A stretch of 64,000 nucleotides of DNA from Streptomyces sp. NBC_01237 (GCF_035917275.1 NZ_CP108508.1:6510001-6574000), one strand, 5' to 3'; positions 1 through 9,621 are shown, counted from the first letter of the stretch. Numbers and translations: made by a program. Notes: generated from the sequence alone by a model not told the origin.

Positions 1-35
1 GCGGCGCCCGTCAGGAACATTCTGCGCGAGATCAC
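1..35 (-). CDS. Start of a Tat-exported protein (partial)
   Basis: Read on the minus strand, a GTG at 35-33 opens a frame beginning M-I-S-R-R-M-F-L-T-G-A and running off the left edge. The SRRMFL stretch matches the twin-arginine (Tat) signal consensus. A GGAG sits seven bases upstream of the GTG. Only 11 codons are visible, so the mature product is unknown. It is divergent from the GH101 gene and shares its regulatory region, so it may be another secreted carbohydrate-acting protein; that part is inference from position. Confidence 0.5.
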   Translation of the reverse strand, partial: MISRRMFLTGA

Positions 36-419
36 GAGGGGACTCCCGAGGTGTGTGTGGGGGCCGCAGACGGGGATCGCGGGGGTGGTGGGGGGAATGC
101 CGGGACAGTGGGGCGTCTGCGGTGCGCACCACTCTCGCGACGCCCGGGGTGGGCGTCAATACTTGTGACTGAGAGCGCTCTCAGAAATTCTGGGTCTTCA
201 CCACTCGACGCTGATTCACGGCACTTGGCGGGCTCCGTCCGGAAGCGGACGGGAGCTGACCGACGGGACGGCGGAGTCCGTGATCACCAAATGAACGCGC
301 CACCGGGTCCGGCCCGTGCGCTCCCGACTTGGACTAACGCACGGCGGTTGTTGGACTGCGACGGCCCTTGAAGGCGTACGTCGTTGACGCTGTCCCGACA
401 CGGCGACTACTCAGGGGCC
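36..419. other. Divergent intergenic region
   Basis: This gene-free stretch of about 380 bases separates the partial minus-strand gene from the GH101 gene. Its one clear feature is the LacI-type palindrome at 169-184. The open frame at 51-371 has no plausible ribosome binding site and no recognisable protein content, so I treat it as non-coding. Confidence 0.6.
169..184. promoter_or_regulatory. LacI-family type operator
   Basis: A perfect 16-bp palindrome, CTGAGAGCGCTCTCAG, lies between the divergent secreted-protein genes. The central GAGAGCGCTCTC resembles operators of Streptomyces LacI-family sugar regulators such as CebR, which are built around GGGAGCGCTCCC. It probably makes the glycan-degradation genes substrate-inducible. 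No LacI gene is in the window, so the cognate regulator would lie off the left edge or elsewhere. Confidence 0.65.
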
Positions 420-3400
420 ATGTCGCGAAGATTCACTTCGGCCGGCGCCGTCGCCGCCGCCTCAGCAGCCGTCCTGGCGCTCGTGGGGACCAGCCTCCCC
501 GCCGCAGCCGCCGACCCGCTCCCCGCCGCAGCCGAGGCGGCCGACCCCAGCGGCTCCGCCGTCATCGGATCCGCGCAGCTCTCCGTCGCCGTCGCCGACG
601 ACTTCCCGCGCGTCCTGTCGTACACCGACCGGGCCAGTGGGAAGCGGCTCCTCGGCAGCACCCGGCCGGTCGCCGCCGTCACCCTCAACGGCACCGCCCA
701 CCCGGTCGCCCTCAAGGGCGCACCCGAGGTCACCGCCTCCAGCGCCCGCTACACCCTCACCTTCACCGACCTGCCGGGCATCGAGATCGACGCCACGCTC
801 TCCGTCTCCGGACGCGCCACCACCTTCCAGGTGACCGCCGTCCGCGACACCGCGGCGTTCCGGGTCGGCACCATCGACATACCCGGGCACGACCTGGTCT
901 CCGTCGGCTCCGCGGACACCGGCGCGGCGACCGCCTTCACCAAGCTCGACCCGGACTCGACGCGGACCGCCGACGTCTTCGGGAAGGTCACCGCGGACAC
1001 GGCGGCCGACCCCGCACCCGTCGGCGCCAGTTACGCGATCGTCCACACCGGCGCCCTCGCCGCGGCCGTCGAGTCCAACTCCTCCTACGACAAGCCCGCG
1101 GGCGCCACCGGTGGCGACGACGCCCGCTTCTGGCACCAGGCCCGCAAAGCCGAGGACGGCGGCGTCCGGGTCGGCGTCTGGTCCGGCCAGTGGACCTACC
1201 GGGGCGAGGGCGCGCCGAAGCCCGAGAGCGGGGCGGACCTCCCCTGGGCGAAGGTCGTCGTCACGCCCGACGCCAACGGGGACAGGACCGTCGACTGGCA
1301 GGACGGTGCCATCGCCTTCCGCGGCATCGGCATCGCCGCACCCGGTGGCGAGGACACCCCGGACCGGGTCATCACCCACATCCCGTTCAACTTCGCCAGC
1401 CAGGCCACCCACCCCTTCCTGCGCACCCTGGACGACGTCAAGCGGATCTCGCAGGCCACCGACGGCCTCGGCCAGCTCGCCCTCCTCAAGGGCTACGGCT
1501 CCGAGGGGCACGACTCCGCCCACCCCGACTACGGCGGCAACTACAACAAGCGCGCCGGCGGGCTGAAGGACCTCAACGCGCTGCTCAAGAACGGCAGGAA
1601 GTGGGGCGCCACCTTCGGCGTCCACGTCAACGCCACCGAGTCGTACCCCGAGGCGAAGGCCTTCGACGAGAAGCTGGTCGACAAGTCCAAGCCCGGCTGG
1701 AACTGGCTCAACCAGAGCTACTACATCGACCAGCGCCGCGACATCAACAGCGGCGACCTGGCCCGGCGCTTCCAGCAGCTGCGCGACGAGACCGACAAGA
1801 ACCTCAGCCTGCTCTACATCGACGTCTACTACTCCCACGGCTGGATCGCCGACAAGACGCTCCAGGCCGTGCGGCGGCAGGGCTGGAACGTCGGCACCGA
1901 GTGGGCCGACAAGTTCGAGCGCGGCTCCCTGTGGTCGCACTGGGCGAACGACCTGAACTACGGCGGGGCCACCAACAAGGGCCTCAACTCGCAGATCATC
2001 CGGTTCATCCGCAACGGCGAGAAGGACATCTGGAACAACGACCCGGTCCTCGGGCAGAGCGCCATCGAGGAGTTCGAGGGCTGGACGGGCGAGACCGACT
2101 GGAACGCCTTCTACGCCAACATCTGGCAGCGGAACCTGCCCGCGAAGTACCTCCAGCAGGAGCGGATCACCCGCTGGGCCGGCAACGACATCACCTTCAC
2201 CGGTGGGGTGCGGGGCACGGTCGAGGACGGGAAGCGCACCTTCTACGACCACGGCCGCAAGGTCCTCAGCGGCAGTGACTACCTCCTGCCGTGGGACGGC
2301 GGGAAGAAGCTGTACCACTACAACAAGGCCGGTGGCAGCAGTAGTTGGGAGGTGCCCGGCAAGGGTGCGTACACCGTTTACAAGCTCACCGACAACGGCC
2401 GCGAGAAGGTCACGACCGTCCGCCCCACGGACGGGAGGATCACGCTGAAGGCCGCCGCAGGGCAGCCGTACGTCCTCTACCCCGACCACGCCCCGAAGGC
2501 CGCCGACCCCCGCTGGGGCGAGGGCACCCCGGTCGCCGACCCCGGCTTCAACGACAACGGGCTCGACGCCTGGACCCGTACCGGCACCGCCACCCGCGAC
2601 ACCGACGACCAGGGCCGCAACAGCGTCGAGCTCTCGGGCTCACCGGCCGCCTCGGTCTCCCAGCGCGTCACCGGCCTCAAGCCCGGCAAGCGCTACACCG
2701 CCTCGGCCCTCATCGAGGTGGAGCCCGGCGGGAGCAGGCACACCACCCTCTCGGCGGGCGGGAAGTCCGTCGCCGTGGACCGCTCCACCGCGAAGGACCA
2801 GGTCGCCGCCTCCGACTGGAACGGCACGTACTTCCAGCGGGCCAAGGTCAACTTCACCGCCCCCGCGAACGGCCGCACCACACTGCGCGTCGGAGCGGCC
2901 GGGGGCAGTACCGTCACGGTCCGCGCCGATGACGTACGCCTGGTCGAGAACGCGCCCACGACCAGGAAGAACACGGTCGTGTACGAGGACTTCGAGGACG
3001 TCGACCAGGGCTGGGGACCCTTCCTCAAGGGTGACGCGGGCGGCAGCACCGACCCCCGCACCAGCGTCTCCCAGCTGCACGCCCCGTACACGCAGGCAGG
3101 CTGGAACGGAAAGCGCGTCGATGACGTCCTGGGCGGCAAGGAGTCGCTGAAGGCCCACGAGGAGAACACCGGCCTCGTCTACCGCACGGCCCCCTGGACC
3201 GTGCCCATGACCGACGGCCGCCGCTACCGGGTCGAGTACGACTACCAGTCCAGCCACGCCGGGGCCTACGAGTGGGTCGACGGCTACGACCGGATCACCG
3301 CCGACGGCACCCCCGCCGCCACCGGGACCCGGACCACCCCCATCGGTGAGCAGCGCACCACCGGCCACTTCACCGAGACGCTCACCGCGGGCTGCGGTGA

Positions 3401-4292
3401 CACCTGGACCGGGCTGCGCAAGCGCGGGGACGCCCCCGAGGGTGCCGACTTCGTCCTCGACGGCTTCACCGTCACCGACCTCGGCCCGGCCCCGGCCGGT
3501 GAGGAGGCCGTCTGCGCCACCCTCGACGTCGCCGCCGACGCCGAGACCCTGGTGCCCGGCGAGGCCAACACGGTGAAGGCGTCCTTCAGCAACTTCGAGA
3601 CCACGGCCGCGACCGGCGTCGAGGTGGCCCTCACCGTGCCCGAGGGCTGGACCGCACAGCCCGCGGGCGCCGTCACGTTCGACTCGGTCGCGCCGGGCGC
3701 GAAGGTCACCGGCACCTGGCGGGTCACCCCGCCGCTGGACGCCGAGTACCGGACGTACCAGCTGGGTTCGCAGGCCGCGTACACGGTCGGCGGTACGGCG
3801 CGGAAGCTGGGCGCGCGGACGTCCGTGCGGACCCTGCCGCCGCCGCCCACCTCGGACAGCTGGGCCAGTGACCTGGACTGGACGGCCTCCGAGAACGGCT
3901 GGGGACCGGTCGAGCGCGACCTCTCCAACGGTGAGACGGGGACCGGCGACGGCTCCCCGCTGAAGATCGGCGGGGTCACCTACGCCAAGGGCATCGGCAC
4001 CCACGCCCCGGCGAAGGTCCGCTACTACCTGGGCGGGAAGTGCACCTCTCTCACCGCCGAGGTGGGCGTGGACGATGTGCAGACCTCGCGCGGCAGCGTG
4101 CGGTTCTCCGTCACCGCGGACGGCACCGGCAAGGTGACCTCGCCGGTGCTCAGGGCGACCGACGCCGCCTGGCCGCTCACCGCCGATGTGACCGGCGCGC
4201 GTTATGTCGAGCTGGTCGTCGACGACGGCGGCGACGGCAACGGCAACGACCACGCCGACTGGGGCAACGCCCGCTTCCACTGCGGGAGCTGA
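420..4292 (+). CDS. Endo-alpha-N-acetylgalactosaminidase, family GH101
   Basis: A secreted 1,290-residue glycosidase expected to release O-linked core-1 disaccharide (Gal-beta-1,3-GalNAc) from mucin-type glycoproteins. An N-terminal Sec-type signal (SRR, then an Ala/Leu-rich segment ending near residue 32) is followed by the GH101 catalytic domain. LYIDVYY supplies the likely nucleophile Asp468, and GTEW, 26 residues on, the likely acid/base Glu494; this parallels the D764/E796 pair of the pneumococcal enzyme. Carbohydrate-binding and beta-sandwich regions follow, then a NEW3-like domain (about 1,040-1,130) and a C-terminal NPCBM domain with the typical KGIGTHA motif. The frame is open from a TTG at 384, but the ATG at 420 begins the signal peptide. 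It probably acts with the PL8 lyase downstream. Confidence 0.92.
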   Translation: MSRRFTSAGAVAAASAAVLALVGTSLPAAAADPLPAAAEAADPSGSAVIGSAQLSVAVADDFPRVLSYTDRASGKRLLGSTRPVAAVTLNGTAHPVALKGAPEVTASSARYTLTFTDLPGIEIDATLSVSGRATTFQVTAVRDTAAFRVGTIDIPGHDLVSVGSADTGAATAFTKLDPDSTRTADVFGKVTADTAADPAPVGASYAIVHTGALAAAVESNSSYDKPAGATGGDDARFWHQARKAEDGGVRVGVWSGQWTYRGEGAPKPESGADLPWAKVVVTPDANGDRTVDWQDGAIAFRGIGIAAPGGEDTPDRVITHIPFNFASQATHPFLRTLDDVKRISQATDGLGQLALLKGYGSEGHDSAHPDYGGNYNKRAGGLKDLNALLKNGRKWGATFGVHVNATESYPEAKAFDEKLVDKSKPGWNWLNQSYYIDQRRDINSGDLARRFQQLRDETDKNLSLLYIDVYYSHGWIADKTLQAVRRQGWNVGTEWADKFERGSLWSHWANDLNYGGATNKGLNSQIIRFIRNGEKDIWNNDPVLGQSAIEEFEGWTGETDWNAFYANIWQRNLPAKYLQQERITRWAGNDITFTGGVRGTVEDGKRTFYDHGRKVLSGSDYLLPWDGGKKLYHYNKAGGSSSWEVPGKGAYTVYKLTDNGREKVTTVRPTDGRITLKAAAGQPYVLYPDHAPKAADPRWGEGTPVADPGFNDNGLDAWTRTGTATRDTDDQGRNSVELSGSPAASVSQRVTGLKPGKRYTASALIEVEPGGSRHTTLSAGGKSVAVDRSTAKDQVAASDWNGTYFQRAKVNFTAPANGRTTLRVGAAGGSTVTVRADDVRLVENAPTTRKNTVVYEDFEDVDQGWGPFLKGDAGGSTDPRTSVSQLHAPYTQAGWNGKRVDDVLGGKESLKAHEENTGLVYRTAPWTVPMTDGRRYRVEYDYQSSHAGAYEWVDGYDRITADGTPAATGTRTTPIGEQRTTGHFTETLTAGCGDTWTGLRKRGDAPEGADFVLDGFTVTDLGPAPAGEEAVCATLDVAADAETLVPGEANTVKASFSNFETTAATGVEVALTVPEGWTAQPAGAVTFDSVAPGAKVTGTWRVTPPLDAEYRTYQLGSQAAYTVGGTARKLGARTSVRTLPPPPTSDSWASDLDWTASENGWGPVERDLSNGETGTGDGSPLKIGGVTYAKGIGTHAPAKVRYYLGGKCTSLTAEVGVDDVQTSRGSVRFSVTADGTGKVTSPVLRATDAAWPLTADVTGARYVELVVDDGGDGNGNDHADWGNARFHCGS

Positions 4293-4485
4293 GAGGGGGG
4301 GGGCGCGGCCGGCACCCGGCCGCGCCCCCTCGGCCTCCGCTCCCGCTCTTTCGTCCCGACCGGGCCCGTGCTAGACCGGCGGGCGCCCGGTCCACACCGT
4401 TCGGAGCCCCGGCCGGCCGCCCGGACCAGGTCGCACGACCGGGTCCGGGCCGGTGTCCGGGCCCCCCGCCCCCGGAGGTTCACCC

Positions 4486-6849
4486 GTGCCGCTCATGTCC
4501 GACGCCGCCTGGTCGCGCCGCGCCTTCCTGGCCACCGGCAGTGCCACCGCCCTCGGCCTCTCCCTGCCGGGTCCGGCCCACGCCGCCGGCCCCTCACCGG
4601 CCCCCGACGACGCGGAGTTCGACACCCTCCGCCTGCGCTGGACCGGCCTCGCCCTCGGCACCGGCTACGACGCGGCGGTCGAGCCCTACGCCTCCCGCCT
4701 CGCCGCGACCGGCGCGTCCGCCGCCGGATTCCGTACGACCATGAGCCCGGCCCCGCACTCCCTCTGGCCCGGTCTGACCTTCGACCCGCCGTCCGGCATC
4801 ACCCAGAGCTACAGCCGCCTGTGGACCATGACCCGGGCGTACGCCCAGCCGGGTACCGGACACACCGGGGACGCCGGGCTCCTCGCCGATGTCCTGCGCG
4901 GCCTCGACCACCTCGGCACGACGGTCTACAACCCGTCCACCACCCGCTACGGGAACTGGTGGGAGTGGCAGACCGGCAGCCCCCGCCTCCTCATGGACAT
5001 CGTCGCCGTCCTCCACGACCACCTCACCGAGGAGCAGCGGCAGGCCGCCTGCGCGGCCGTCGACCACTTCATCCCCGACGCCATGCTCCGCGACTACAGC
5101 GGCACCTCCACCGGCGCCAACCGGGTCGACCTCTGCCGCTCCGTCGCCCTGCGCGGCATCCTCGGCCGGCAGGCGGCCAAGACCGCGCTGGCCCGCGACG
5201 CCCTCTCGCCGGTCTTCCCGTACGTGACGAAGGGCGACGGGCTCTACGCCGACGGCTCCTTCGTCCAGCACACCTGGGTCGCCTACTCGGGGACGTACGG
5301 ACAGGTCATGCTCGACGGCCTCGGCCGGCTGTTCGCGCTGCTCGCCGGGTCCACCTGGGCGGTCACCGATCCGGGCCGGCAGACCATCCTGGACAGCGTC
5401 GAGCACGCCTACGCGCCCTTGATCCTCAACGGCCTGGCGATGGACAGTGTCAACGGCCGCGCCATCAGCCGGGGCCTGCTCAAGGGCGACGAGCGCCAGG
5501 TGCTGCGGGGCGACCACTTCCACGGGCAGGGCCTGATCGCGGCCATCGCCCTGCTCGCGGGCGGGGCGTCCGCCGCCGAGCGCGACCGCTGGAACGGGAT
5601 GATCAAGGGCTGGATCGAGCGGGACACCACCTCCCCGATCCTCACCGCCCCGCAGTTCGACATCGGCGACCTCGCCCGGCTGCACGCCGCCGCGGCGGCC
5701 CCCGTCCCCGCCGCCCCGGAGCCCGTCGGCCACACCCTGTTCGCGGCCATGGACCGGGCCGTCCACCGCCGCCCCGGCTGGGCCGCCAACATCGCCATGT
5801 CCTCGGAGCGCATCAGCTCCTACGAGTGCGGCAACGGCGAGAACCCGCGCGCCTGGCACACCGGGGCGGGGATGCTCTACTGGTGGCCGGGGGCCGAGCG
5901 CGGCGACCAGTACACCGACTGGTTCTGGCCAACCGTGGACTGGTACCGCCTGCCCGGCATCACCGTCTCCACCAAGCGCCTCGCCGACCGGGCGGGCGGC
6001 GAATGGGGCGAGCCCCGGCCCGCCGTGCGGTGGACCGGCGGCGCCCACGACGGGGAGTTCGCCGCGGTGGGACAGCACATCAAGGGCCTCGGCTCCACCC
6101 TGGAGGCCCGCAAGTCCTGGTTCTGCGCCGCCGACGCGATCATCTGCCTCGGCGCGGGGATCACCGCCACCGACGGGGTGCCCGTCGAGACCGTGGTGGA
6201 CAACCGCAACCTCGGCCCGGACGGCGACGCCCACCCCTTCACGCTCGACGGCCGGGACCGCCCGCGCTGGGCCCACCTGGAAGGACACGGCGGCTGGGTG
6301 CTGCCCGGCGGCGCCGCCCTGCGCACGCTGCGCGAGGCCAGGACCGGTGCCTGGGCCGACATCAACACCACCAGCTCCACCGCCCGCGAGACCCGCCACT
6401 GGCAGACGCTCTGGCTCGACCACGGCACCGACCCGGTGGGCGCCGACTACGTCTATCTGCTGATGCCGGGCGCCGACCGGCGCACGGTGGCGGCCAGGGG
6501 AGCGGACCGGGGCTGGTTGAAGGTTCTCGCCAACACGGCCGCGGCGCAGGCCGTCGCCGTCCGCTCGCTGGGCCTGACCGCCGCGAACTTCTGGCAGCCC
6601 GGCGCGGCGGGGCCGCTTTCCGCCACGGGCCCGGCGAGCGTCCTTGTCAGGCAGGGGCGGCACTCCACTACGCTCTGTGTCAGCGGACCCGACCGGTCGG
6701 GTGCCCCGGTGGACGTGGTCTGGGACCGCCCGGTGCGTACGGTGGTCCGTACCGATCCGGGGATCGAGGTCCGCGCGACGGGCAACCGGCTCGTGCTGCG
6801 CGCCTCGCCGGGTACCGAAGGCGCCGCACTGCGCTGCGAGGTGCGCTGA
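4486..6849 (+). CDS. Polysaccharide lyase family 8 (hyaluronate/chondroitin/xanthan-type)
   Basis: A 787-residue exported lyase that cleaves uronic-acid polysaccharides by beta-elimination. The start is GTG 4486, with GGAGG at 4474-4478; GTG 4453 is in frame but lacks a good site. A Tat signal (SRRAFLATG then a hydrophobic stretch ending PAHAA) implies folded export. PL8 hallmarks are the aromatic patch GNWWEWQTG, Asn212 in GANRVD, and His262/Tyr271 in QHTWVAYSGTYG, with the nine-residue His-Tyr spacing of known PL8 enzymes; NGRAISR supplies a conserved Arg. The exact substrate cannot be told from sequence. It is co-oriented with GH101 about 190 bases downstream, suggesting a shared programme for host or environmental glycans. 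Confidence 0.9.
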   Translation: MPLMSDAAWSRRAFLATGSATALGLSLPGPAHAAGPSPAPDDAEFDTLRLRWTGLALGTGYDAAVEPYASRLAATGASAAGFRTTMSPAPHSLWPGLTFDPPSGITQSYSRLWTMTRAYAQPGTGHTGDAGLLADVLRGLDHLGTTVYNPSTTRYGNWWEWQTGSPRLLMDIVAVLHDHLTEEQRQAACAAVDHFIPDAMLRDYSGTSTGANRVDLCRSVALRGILGRQAAKTALARDALSPVFPYVTKGDGLYADGSFVQHTWVAYSGTYGQVMLDGLGRLFALLAGSTWAVTDPGRQTILDSVEHAYAPLILNGLAMDSVNGRAISRGLLKGDERQVLRGDHFHGQGLIAAIALLAGGASAAERDRWNGMIKGWIERDTTSPILTAPQFDIGDLARLHAAAAAPVPAAPEPVGHTLFAAMDRAVHRRPGWAANIAMSSERISSYECGNGENPRAWHTGAGMLYWWPGAERGDQYTDWFWPTVDWYRLPGITVSTKRLADRAGGEWGEPRPAVRWTGGAHDGEFAAVGQHIKGLGSTLEARKSWFCAADAIICLGAGITATDGVPVETVVDNRNLGPDGDAHPFTLDGRDRPRWAHLEGHGGWVLPGGAALRTLREARTGAWADINTTSSTARETRHWQTLWLDHGTDPVGADYVYLLMPGADRRTVAARGADRGWLKVLANTAAAQAVAVRSLGLTAANFWQPGAAGPLSATGPASVLVRQGRHSTTLCVSGPDRSGAPVDVVWDRPVRTVVRTDPGIEVRATGNRLVLRASPGTEGAALRCEVR

Positions 6850-6875
6850 CCAGCCCTGTCGTGTGCTGTACACCA

Positions 6876-6916
6876 CACCACTCCGCTTTGTAGGGGATTC
6901 ACAAAGCGGAGTGGTG
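6876..6916 (+). terminator. Terminator hairpin after the PL8 gene
   Basis: Two perfectly complementary 16-base arms (6876-6891 and 6901-6916) enclose a 9-base loop, 27 bases past the PL8 stop. There is no T-run, as is common for Streptomyces terminators. It insulates accB downstream. Confidence 0.8.
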
Positions 6917-7036
6917 CTGGGCTGGTGGTTCGGCTGCATGGGGCACGGGTTCTGTCCACTCCCACCACCAAACGGGGCAGGAGACTGTCCGGAGTCGACG
7001 GCAGGGTTTCTGGGTCGGGGTTCGTAGGGTCGGTAC

Positions 7037-8620
7037 ATGACCGTTGTGGAGGAAACCCCGGGTGACCCGACCGACACCCGTGGCCGGGTGGCCGAGCTGC
7101 TGGCCCTGCGTGAGCAGGCGAGGCGCGGACCGAGCGACCGTGCCACCGAGGCGCAGCACGCGAAGGGCAAGCTGACGGCGCGTGAGCGTATCGGGCTGCT
7201 GCTGGACCCGGATTCGTTCAAGGAGGTCGAGCAGCTGCGTCGCCACCGGGCGACGGGGTTCGGCCTGGAGGCGAAGAAGCCCTATACGGACGGCGTGATC
7301 ACGGGGTGGGGCACGGTCGAGGGCCGGACGGTCTTCGTGTACGCGCATGATTTCCGGATCTTCGGCGGGGCGCTGGGCGAGGCTCATGCGACGAAGATCC
7401 ACAAGATCATGGACATGGCGATCTCGGCGGGTGCGCCGCTGGTGTCGCTGAACGACGGTGCGGGTGCGCGTATCCAGGAGGGCGTCTCGGCGCTGGCCGG
7501 GTACGGGGGGATCTTCCAGCGGAACACGCGGGCGTCGGGGGTGATCCCGCAGATCAGTGTGATGCTCGGTCCGTGTGCGGGCGGTGCGGCCTACAGTCCG
7601 GCGCTGACGGACTTCGTGTTCATGGTGCGTGAGACGTCGCAGATGTTCATCACGGGTCCGGACGTGGTGAAGGCGGTGACGGGCGAGGAGATCTCGCAGA
7701 ACGGTCTGGGCGGTGCGGATGTGCACGCCGAGACGTCGGGCGTGGCGCATTTCGCGTACGACGACGAGGAGACCTGTATCGCGGAGGTGCGGTATCTGAT
7801 CGGGATGCTGCCCTCGAACAACCGGGAGAACCCGCCGACGGTGGCGAGCGACGACCCGGCCGACCGGCGCGGTGACGTCCTGCTGGACCTGGTCCCCGCC
7901 GACGGCAACCGCCCGTACGACATGCACAAGGTCATCGAGGAGCTCGTCGACGACGGCGACTACCTGGAGATCCACGAACGCTGGGCCCGCAACATCATCT
8001 GCGCGATGGCCCGCATGGACGGTGCCGTGGTCGGCATCGTGGCCAACCAGCCGCAGGCGCTGGCCGGAGTCCTGGACATCGAGGCGTCCGAGAAGGCCGC
8101 ACGATTCGTCCAGATGTGTGATGCATTCAACATCCCCATCATCACTCTTTTGGACGTACCCGGCTTCCTGCCCGGTGTCGATCAGGAGCACGGTGGGATC
8201 ATCCGGCACGGCGCGAAGCTGCTGTACGCGTACTGCAACGCCACCGTGCCGAGGATCTCGCTGATCCTGCGCAAGGCCTACGGAGGCGCCTACATCGTCA
8301 TGGACAGCCAGTCCATCGGCGCGGACCTCACCTATGCCTGGCCCACCAACGAGATCGCGGTGATGGGCGCCGAAGGTGCCGCCAACGTCATCTTCCGACG
8401 CCAGATCGCGGAGGCCGAGGACCCGGAGGCCATGCGGGCGCGCATGGTCAAGGAGTACAAGGCCGAACTGATGCACCCCTACTACGCGGCGGAGCGCGGC
8501 CTCGTCGATGACGTCATCGACCCCGCCGAGACCCGCGAGGTGCTGATCGCCTCGCTCGCGATGCTCCGCAACAAGCACGCCGACCTGCCGTCCCGTAAGC
8601 ACGGCAACCCGCCGCAGTAG
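7037..8620 (+). CDS. accB: Acetyl/propionyl-CoA carboxylase carboxyltransferase beta subunit
   Basis: A 527-residue carboxyltransferase that moves the carboxyl group from biotin (on a separate alpha subunit) to acetyl- or propionyl-CoA, giving malonyl- or methylmalonyl-CoA for lipids and polyketides. N- and C-terminal crotonase-like halves are complete, with acyl-CoA/biotin oxyanion-hole glycines at GGAAYSPALTD and in the AYGGAYIVM segment. Residue 420 is Ile in AYIVM. Ile at this site marks AccB, which accepts both substrates, whereas PccB has Asp there. The gene is followed by the epsilon-subunit gene accE. The first part of the gene uses more G/T-ending codons than the last third. Confidence 0.95.
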   Translation: MTVVEETPGDPTDTRGRVAELLALREQARRGPSDRATEAQHAKGKLTARERIGLLLDPDSFKEVEQLRRHRATGFGLEAKKPYTDGVITGWGTVEGRTVFVYAHDFRIFGGALGEAHATKIHKIMDMAISAGAPLVSLNDGAGARIQEGVSALAGYGGIFQRNTRASGVIPQISVMLGPCAGGAAYSPALTDFVFMVRETSQMFITGPDVVKAVTGEEISQNGLGGADVHAETSGVAHFAYDDEETCIAEVRYLIGMLPSNNRENPPTVASDDPADRRGDVLLDLVPADGNRPYDMHKVIEELVDDGDYLEIHERWARNIICAMARMDGAVVGIVANQPQALAGVLDIEASEKAARFVQMCDAFNIPIITLLDVPGFLPGVDQEHGGIIRHGAKLLYAYCNATVPRISLILRKAYGGAYIVMDSQSIGADLTYAWPTNEIAVMGAEGAANVIFRRQIAEAEDPEAMRARMVKEYKAELMHPYYAAERGLVDDVIDPAETREVLIASLAMLRNKHADLPSRKHGNPPQ

Positions 8621-8686
8621 CCGCGGCCCGCGGCGGTGACCCCGCCGGAGCCCGCGACACCCTGCCGAGAAGACGGAGACACACCT

Positions 8687-8890
8687 ATGAGCCCCACTCC
8701 TGCCGAGTCAGTGCTGCGCGTCGAGAAGGGTCACGCCGACCCCGAGGAGCTCGCGGCCATCACCGCCGTTCTGCTCGCCCGCGCGGCGTCCCAGCCCGCC
8801 GCCCCCGCCCACCGCGGCCGTGACACGGCCGGATGGCGCCGTCTGGAGCGCACTCCCGGCTTCCGCGCCCCGCACAGCTGGCAGGGCTGA
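8687..8890 (+). CDS. accE: Acyl-CoA carboxylase epsilon subunit
   Basis: A 67-residue protein right after accB. The start is ATG 8687, with GGAG at 8675-8678; the in-frame upstream ATG at 8636 lacks a site. The sequence shows the family layout: VLRVEKGHADPEELAAITAVL, an Ala-rich variable middle, then a C-terminal W..LERTPGFRAPHSW motif. Epsilon subunits of actinobacterial carboxylases bind the beta subunit and raise activity of the alpha-beta complex. The 66-base gap to accB suggests co-transcription. Confidence 0.9.
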   Translation: MSPTPAESVLRVEKGHADPEELAAITAVLLARAASQPAAPAHRGRDTAGWRRLERTPGFRAPHSWQG

Positions 8891-8985
8891 TAACGGCCGC
8901 TGAGGGCGGCCGGCGGGACCGGCCACCGGCAGCGGCCCGATGCGGGCGTCACGGAGCCCGCCGCGACGGACCCGGTACACACGGG

Positions 8986-9018
8986 AAAGCCCCGCACTCC
9001 CAAGGAGTGCGGGGCTCT
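8986..9018. terminator. Bidirectional terminator between accE and cvnD
   Basis: A 15-bp stem built on AAAGCCCCGCACTCC and its complement, closed by a three-base loop and ending in CTCTTG. It lies between the convergent accE (+) and conservon cvnD (-) genes, so it can serve both. Confidence 0.8.
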
Positions 9019-9039
9019 TGCGTGCGGCGGCCGGGGCCG

Positions 9040-9621
9040 TCAGCGCAGGCGGGCCATCAGGGCGTGCTCGACCAGCGTGATGAGCGCGCTCTTGGCGTCC
9101 GCGCGGTGGCGGGCGTCCGTCGTGAGGATCGGGGTGTCGGGTCCGATCTGGAGTGCTTCGCGTACTTCGTCGGGGGTGTAGGGCTGGTGTCCGTCGAAGC
9201 CGTTGAGGGCGATGACGAAGGGGAGGCCGCTGTTCTCGAAGTAGTCGACGGCGGGGAAGCAGTCGGCGAGGCGGCGGGTGTCGACGAGGACGACGGCGCC
9301 GATGGCGCCGCGTACGAGGTCGTCCCACATGAACCAGAAGCGGTCCTGTCCGGGGGTTCCGAAGAGGTACAGGATCAGGTCCTGGTCCAGGGTGATACGG
9401 CCGAAGTCCATGGCCACCGTCGTGGTGGTCTTGTCCCCGGTGTGGGTCAGGTCGTCGATGCCCGCGGACGCGGACGTCATCACGGCTTCGGTGCGCAGCG
9501 GATTGATCTCCGAAACAGCACCGACAAACGTGGTCTTACCCACGCCGAAGCCCCCTGCCACCACGATCTTCGCCGAGGTAGTGGAGCGGGCCGCTCCGCC
9601 GCTAGAGCTTGCGAAGTCCAC
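9040..9621 (-). CDS. cvnD: Conservon small GTPase-like protein CvnD (first conservon)
   Basis: A 193-residue P-loop protein with the MglA/Ras-like fold typical of conservon D proteins. GGFGVGKTTF is the Walker A loop, FGTPGQDRF the switch II/G3 region, and ALNGFD stands where NKxD would be. The GTG start overlaps the cvnC stop by 20 bases, so translation is coupled. Conservon D proteins are thought to relay signals from the membrane sensor-like A protein together with B and C, in a heterotrimeric-G-protein-like complex at the membrane. A 378-bp stretch is almost identical to the second conservon's D gene. Confidence 0.92.
   Translation of the reverse strand: MDFASSSGGAARSTTSAKIVVAGGFGVGKTTFVGAVSEINPLRTEAVMTSASAGIDDLTHTGDKTTTTVAMDFGRITLDQDLILYLFGTPGQDRFWFMWDDLVRGAIGAVVLVDTRRLADCFPAVDYFENSGLPFVIALNGFDGHQPYTPDEVREALQIGPDTPILTTDARHRADAKSALITLVEHALMARLR
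9136..9513. repeat. Near-identical block shared with the second cvnD
   Basis: This block matches 14462-14839 at every base except one (9481). The first 345 bases are identical, third codon positions included, while the flanking parts of the two D genes and the C, B and A genes differ freely. This pattern points to recent gene conversion. Confidence 0.9.

Noticed and set aside
368..4280. Long Arg-rich or Val/Gly-rich open frames on both strands over the GH101 gene
   Set aside because: They are antisense or out-of-frame shadows of a strongly coding high-GC gene, with composition typical of shifted codons and no domain content.
7037..8620. Identification as PccB (propionyl-CoA carboxylase) rather than AccB
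   Set aside because: Residue 420 is Ile (AYIVM), the AccB state; PccB has Asp here, and the downstream gene fits AccE.
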